From contig JAGWZS010000092.1 in assembly GCA_018971905.1 (NCBI GenBank), positions 1-7,127 on the forward strand: a stretch of DNA of 7,127 bases, written 5' to 3'. This document shows positions 4,963-7,127 of the stretch, in pieces. The translations under genes and the position numbers were made by a program. Positions within the stretch are counted from its first letter, which is position 1, and each line of letters opens with the position of its first letter. Below the pieces are notes generated by a model that saw nothing but the letters and a program-made list of their open reading frames with translations, was not told the origin of the DNA and did not search any database. This DNA is from Rhodospirillales bacterium. GTDB lineage: Bacteria > Pseudomonadota > Alphaproteobacteria > Acetobacterales > Acetobacteraceae.

Positions 4963-7100
4963 GCGATTATCTGGCCGGGCTGAATGAGGCCCAACGCGAG
5001 GCGGTAGAGGCAACCGAGGGCCCGGTGCTGGTGCTAGCCGGTGCTGGCACGGGCAAAACCCGCGTGCTCACCACGCGCTTTGCCCATATCTTGCTCAGCC
5101 GCAAAGCCTTCCCCAACCAGATCCTCAGCGTGACCTTCACCAACAAGGCGGCGCGGGAAATGCGCGAGCGTGTGACCAAGATCATGGGCGGGCCGCAGGA
5201 AGGGCTGTGGCTTGGCACCTTCCATTCCCTCTGCGCGCGCATGCTGCGCCGCTGGGCGAACCGCGTGGGGCTCACCAGCAGCTTTTCGATTCTGGATACG
5301 GACGACCAGCTTCGCCTGCTCAAGCAAATCCTGGAAGCGGCGCGGGTGGATTTCAAACGCTGGCCGCCGAATGCGCTGATGGCGCAGATCCAGCGCTGGA
5401 AAGACAAAGGCTTCATGCCGGGCCAGATTCCGGCCGGTGAAAGCTCGGACTACGCGAACGGCCGCGCGGAGGAATTCTACGCATCCTACCAGGCCCGCCT
5501 GCGCCAGCTCAACGCCGTGGATTTTGGCGATCTGCTGATGCTGATGGTGCATCTGCTGAAAACCGATACCGAGGTGCTGGCGCATTATCACAGCACCTTC
5601 CGCTATATTCTGGTGGACGAGTACCAAGACACCAATCTGGTGCAATATTACTGGCTGCGCCTGCTGGCCCAGGGGCACAAAAATATCTGCTGCGTGGGCG
5701 ACGACGACCAGAGCATCTATAGCTGGCGCGGCGCCGAGATTGAAAACATCCTGAAATTCGAACGGGATTTTCCGGGCGCGAAGATCGTCCGGCTGGAAGC
5801 GAATTACCGCTCCACCGCACCTATTCTTGCCGCCGCCTCGCATCTCATCGCGCATAACGAAGGCCGGCTTGGCAAAACCCTGCATCCTGGCCGCAAAGAT
5901 GCACAGGGCGAGAAAGTTGAAGTGATCTCCTTGTGGGATTCCGAGGAGGAAGCCCGCACCGTGGGTTCGCGCATCGAATCGCTCTGGCGCTCCAGCCATT
6001 CATTGAACGAGATTGCGATTCTGGTCCGCGCGGGGTTCCAAACCCGCGCCTTCGAGGAACGCCTGCTCACCCTTGGCGTACCCTACCGCATCGTGGGCGG
6101 CCTGCGCTTTTACGAGCGGCAGGAAATCCGCGATGCCATCGCGTACCTGCGCGTGCTGGCGCAACCGGCGGATGACCTGGCCTTTGAGCGCATCGTGAAT
6201 GTTCCCAAGCGCGGCGTGGGGGAAAGTGCCTTGCGCAACCTGCATGAAACCGCGCGCGCTACGAACCTTTCCCTGCATGACGCGCTGCTGAAGCTGGTTT
6301 CCGACGGCGGGTTCAAAGGCAAGCTCGGCACCACCTTGCGCGGACTCTCTGAGCAGTTCGAAGCCTGGCGCGAACTTCTTGCAGCCCAGGGCCCGGTGGC
6401 AGCGTTGGATGCGTTGCTGGAAGAGTCAGGCTACATCGCCATGTGGAAGGCGGATAAATCGCCCGACGCGCCCGGGCGTTTGGAAAACCTCAAGGAACTC
6501 TCCCGCGCTTTGGCGGATTTTGAAACCTTGGCCCAATTCCTGGAACATGTCGCGCTCGTGACCGAGGCGGAAACACAGGAAGATGGCGCGAAGGTCTCGA
6601 TGATGACGCTGCACGGCGCCAAGGGGCTGGAATTCGACAATGTGTTTCTCCCCGGCTGGGAGGAAGGCGTGTTCCCCAACCAGCGCAGCCTGGATGAAGG
6701 CGGCAACAAAAGCCTGGAGGAAGAACGCCGCCTCGCTTATGTGGGCATCACCCGTGCCCGGCAACGCGCCATTATCCTGCACGCCGCTAACCGGCGTATC
6801 TACGCCAATTGGCAAAGCTCCATCCCCAGCCGATTTATAGACGAACTGCCGGAAGACGTGATCCGCCGCTCCGGCTCCGCCCAGCCGCAAAACGCCCGCC
6901 CTGCCCTTGCCGCCACGCAGTTCCCGGTGCAGTCCCGCCCCGCCCGTGCGAACAAAATCCCCGTCGGCGCCAGGGTGCTCCACCAGACATTCGGCTATGG
7001 CCGCGTCATCGCCGCTGAAGGCGACCGGCTGGATATTGATTTCGAGACATCAGGAGAAAAACGCGTGCTGGACCGTTTCGTGGAGCGCCAGAATGGCTGA
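4959..7100 (+). CDS. uvrD: UvrD/PcrA-type superfamily 1 DNA helicase
   Basis: This is an ATP-dependent 3'-5' DNA helicase of the UvrD/PcrA group, which acts in nucleotide excision repair, mismatch repair and removal of stalled polymerases. The 713-residue length is normal (E. coli UvrD is 720). All core motifs are visible: the Q motif LNEAQREAV at 8-16, Walker A AGAGTGKT at 27-34, Walker B DEYQDT at 220-225, GDDDQSIYSWRGAE at 247-260, NYRST at 282-286, HGAKGLEF at 552-559 and LAYVGITRAR at 592-601 with its arginine finger. A linker follows, then a C-terminal module from about 667 containing VGARVLHQTFGYGRV, like the Tudor-type domain of PcrA that contacts RNA polymerase. The start is TTG, with TTGA shared by the metF stop, because no ATG or GTG precedes the Q motif. 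PcrA would be an equally fair name. The last eight bases overlap the next gene. Confidence 0.96.
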   Translation: MSDYLAGLNEAQREAVEATEGPVLVLAGAGTGKTRVLTTRFAHILLSRKAFPNQILSVTFTNKAAREMRERVTKIMGGPQEGLWLGTFHSLCARMLRRWANRVGLTSSFSILDTDDQLRLLKQILEAARVDFKRWPPNALMAQIQRWKDKGFMPGQIPAGESSDYANGRAEEFYASYQARLRQLNAVDFGDLLMLMVHLLKTDTEVLAHYHSTFRYILVDEYQDTNLVQYYWLRLLAQGHKNICCVGDDDQSIYSWRGAEIENILKFERDFPGAKIVRLEANYRSTAPILAAASHLIAHNEGRLGKTLHPGRKDAQGEKVEVISLWDSEEEARTVGSRIESLWRSSHSLNEIAILVRAGFQTRAFEERLLTLGVPYRIVGGLRFYERQEIRDAIAYLRVLAQPADDLAFERIVNVPKRGVGESALRNLHETARATNLSLHDALLKLVSDGGFKGKLGTTLRGLSEQFEAWRELLAAQGPVAALDALLEESGYIAMWKADKSPDAPGRLENLKELSRALADFETLAQFLEHVALVTEAETQEDGAKVSMMTLHGAKGLEFDNVFLPGWEEGVFPNQRSLDEGGNKSLEEERRLAYVGITRARQRAIILHAANRRIYANWQSSIPSRFIDELPEDVIRRSGSAQPQNARPALAATQFPVQSRPARANKIPVGARVLHQTFGYGRVIAAEGDRLDIDFETSGEKRVLDRFVERQNG

Positions 7101-7127
7101 GGAATTGCTGGACTGCGTCAGCCTGCG
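7093..7127 (+). CDS. Start of an unidentified downstream gene (cut by window edge)
   Basis: An ATG at 7093 opens a frame reading MAEELLDCVSL before the window ends. TGGAG at 7081-7085 lies seven bases upstream, a good Shine-Dalgarno position, and the frame overlaps the helicase stop by eight bases, a layout typical of translationally coupled genes. Eleven residues are too few to name the product. A ribosomal protein L11 methyltransferase (PrmA) is one possibility, since I recall that gene near uvrD/pcrA in some alphaproteobacteria, but the residues themselves do not prove it. Confidence 0.55.
   Translation, partial: MAEELLDCVSL

Noticed and set aside
3946..5013. Open frame of 355 codons on the minus strand opposite metF
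   Set aside because: It overlaps MetF completely, shows no recognisable domain, and its composition (rich in glycine, histidine, arginine) is typical of the antisense of a GC-rich gene.
5034..5999. Open frame of 321 codons on the minus strand opposite the helicase
   Set aside because: It lies fully within the helicase core motifs on the other strand and has no domain or ribosome site.
1..7127. Possible novel system, mobile element, defence island or CRISPR
   Set aside because: Every sizeable stretch is covered by intact housekeeping or envelope genes with short spacers. I saw no direct repeats, transposase, integrase, toxin-antitoxin pair, tRNA or attachment-like sequence.

Overview
This 7.1-kb window is a compact chromosomal housekeeping segment from a GC-rich alphaproteobacterium. 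The protein sequences and the pairing of mlaA with mlaC fit Rhodospirillales/Acetobacteraceae best. That placement rests on recalled family sequences and not on a search. I see no mobile element, CRISPR array, tRNA, rRNA, integrase or clear sign of horizontal transfer, and every complete gene has an intact reading frame.

Layout. Left end, minus strand: the first 29 codons of ileS (isoleucyl-tRNA synthetase), preceded by ribF (riboflavin kinase/FAD synthetase). This is the widespread ribF-ileS order. Reading away from ribF on the plus strand is a membrane-anchored protein of unknown function that resembles the DUF2125/AsmA-like group. It converges on the minus-strand pair mlaA-mlaC, which encodes the outer-membrane lipoprotein and the periplasmic phospholipid carrier of the Mla lipid-transport pathway. 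A perfect 11-bp hairpin between the convergent genes can end transcription from both sides. Across a 169-bp divergent spacer from mlaA, the plus strand carries metF (5,10-methylenetetrahydrofolate reductase), then a UvrD/PcrA superfamily 1 helicase that overlaps the metF stop, then the first 11 codons of another gene that overlaps the helicase stop.

How the genes relate. mlaA and mlaC work together: MlaA removes misplaced phospholipid from the outer leaflet of the outer membrane and MlaC carries it across the periplasm. The inner-membrane MlaFED complex is not in this window. ribF supplies FMN and FAD, and MetF is a flavin (FAD) enzyme, but the two are not co-transcribed. metF, uvrD and the next gene look like one translationally coupled transcription unit joined for reasons of layout more than pathway.

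The most notable points are small-scale: the TTG start of uvrD embedded in the metF stop, a run of three ATGs at the mlaA start that the Shine-Dalgarno spacing can resolve, and the uncharacterised envelope-type gene facing the mla genes. I found no convincing new biological system.
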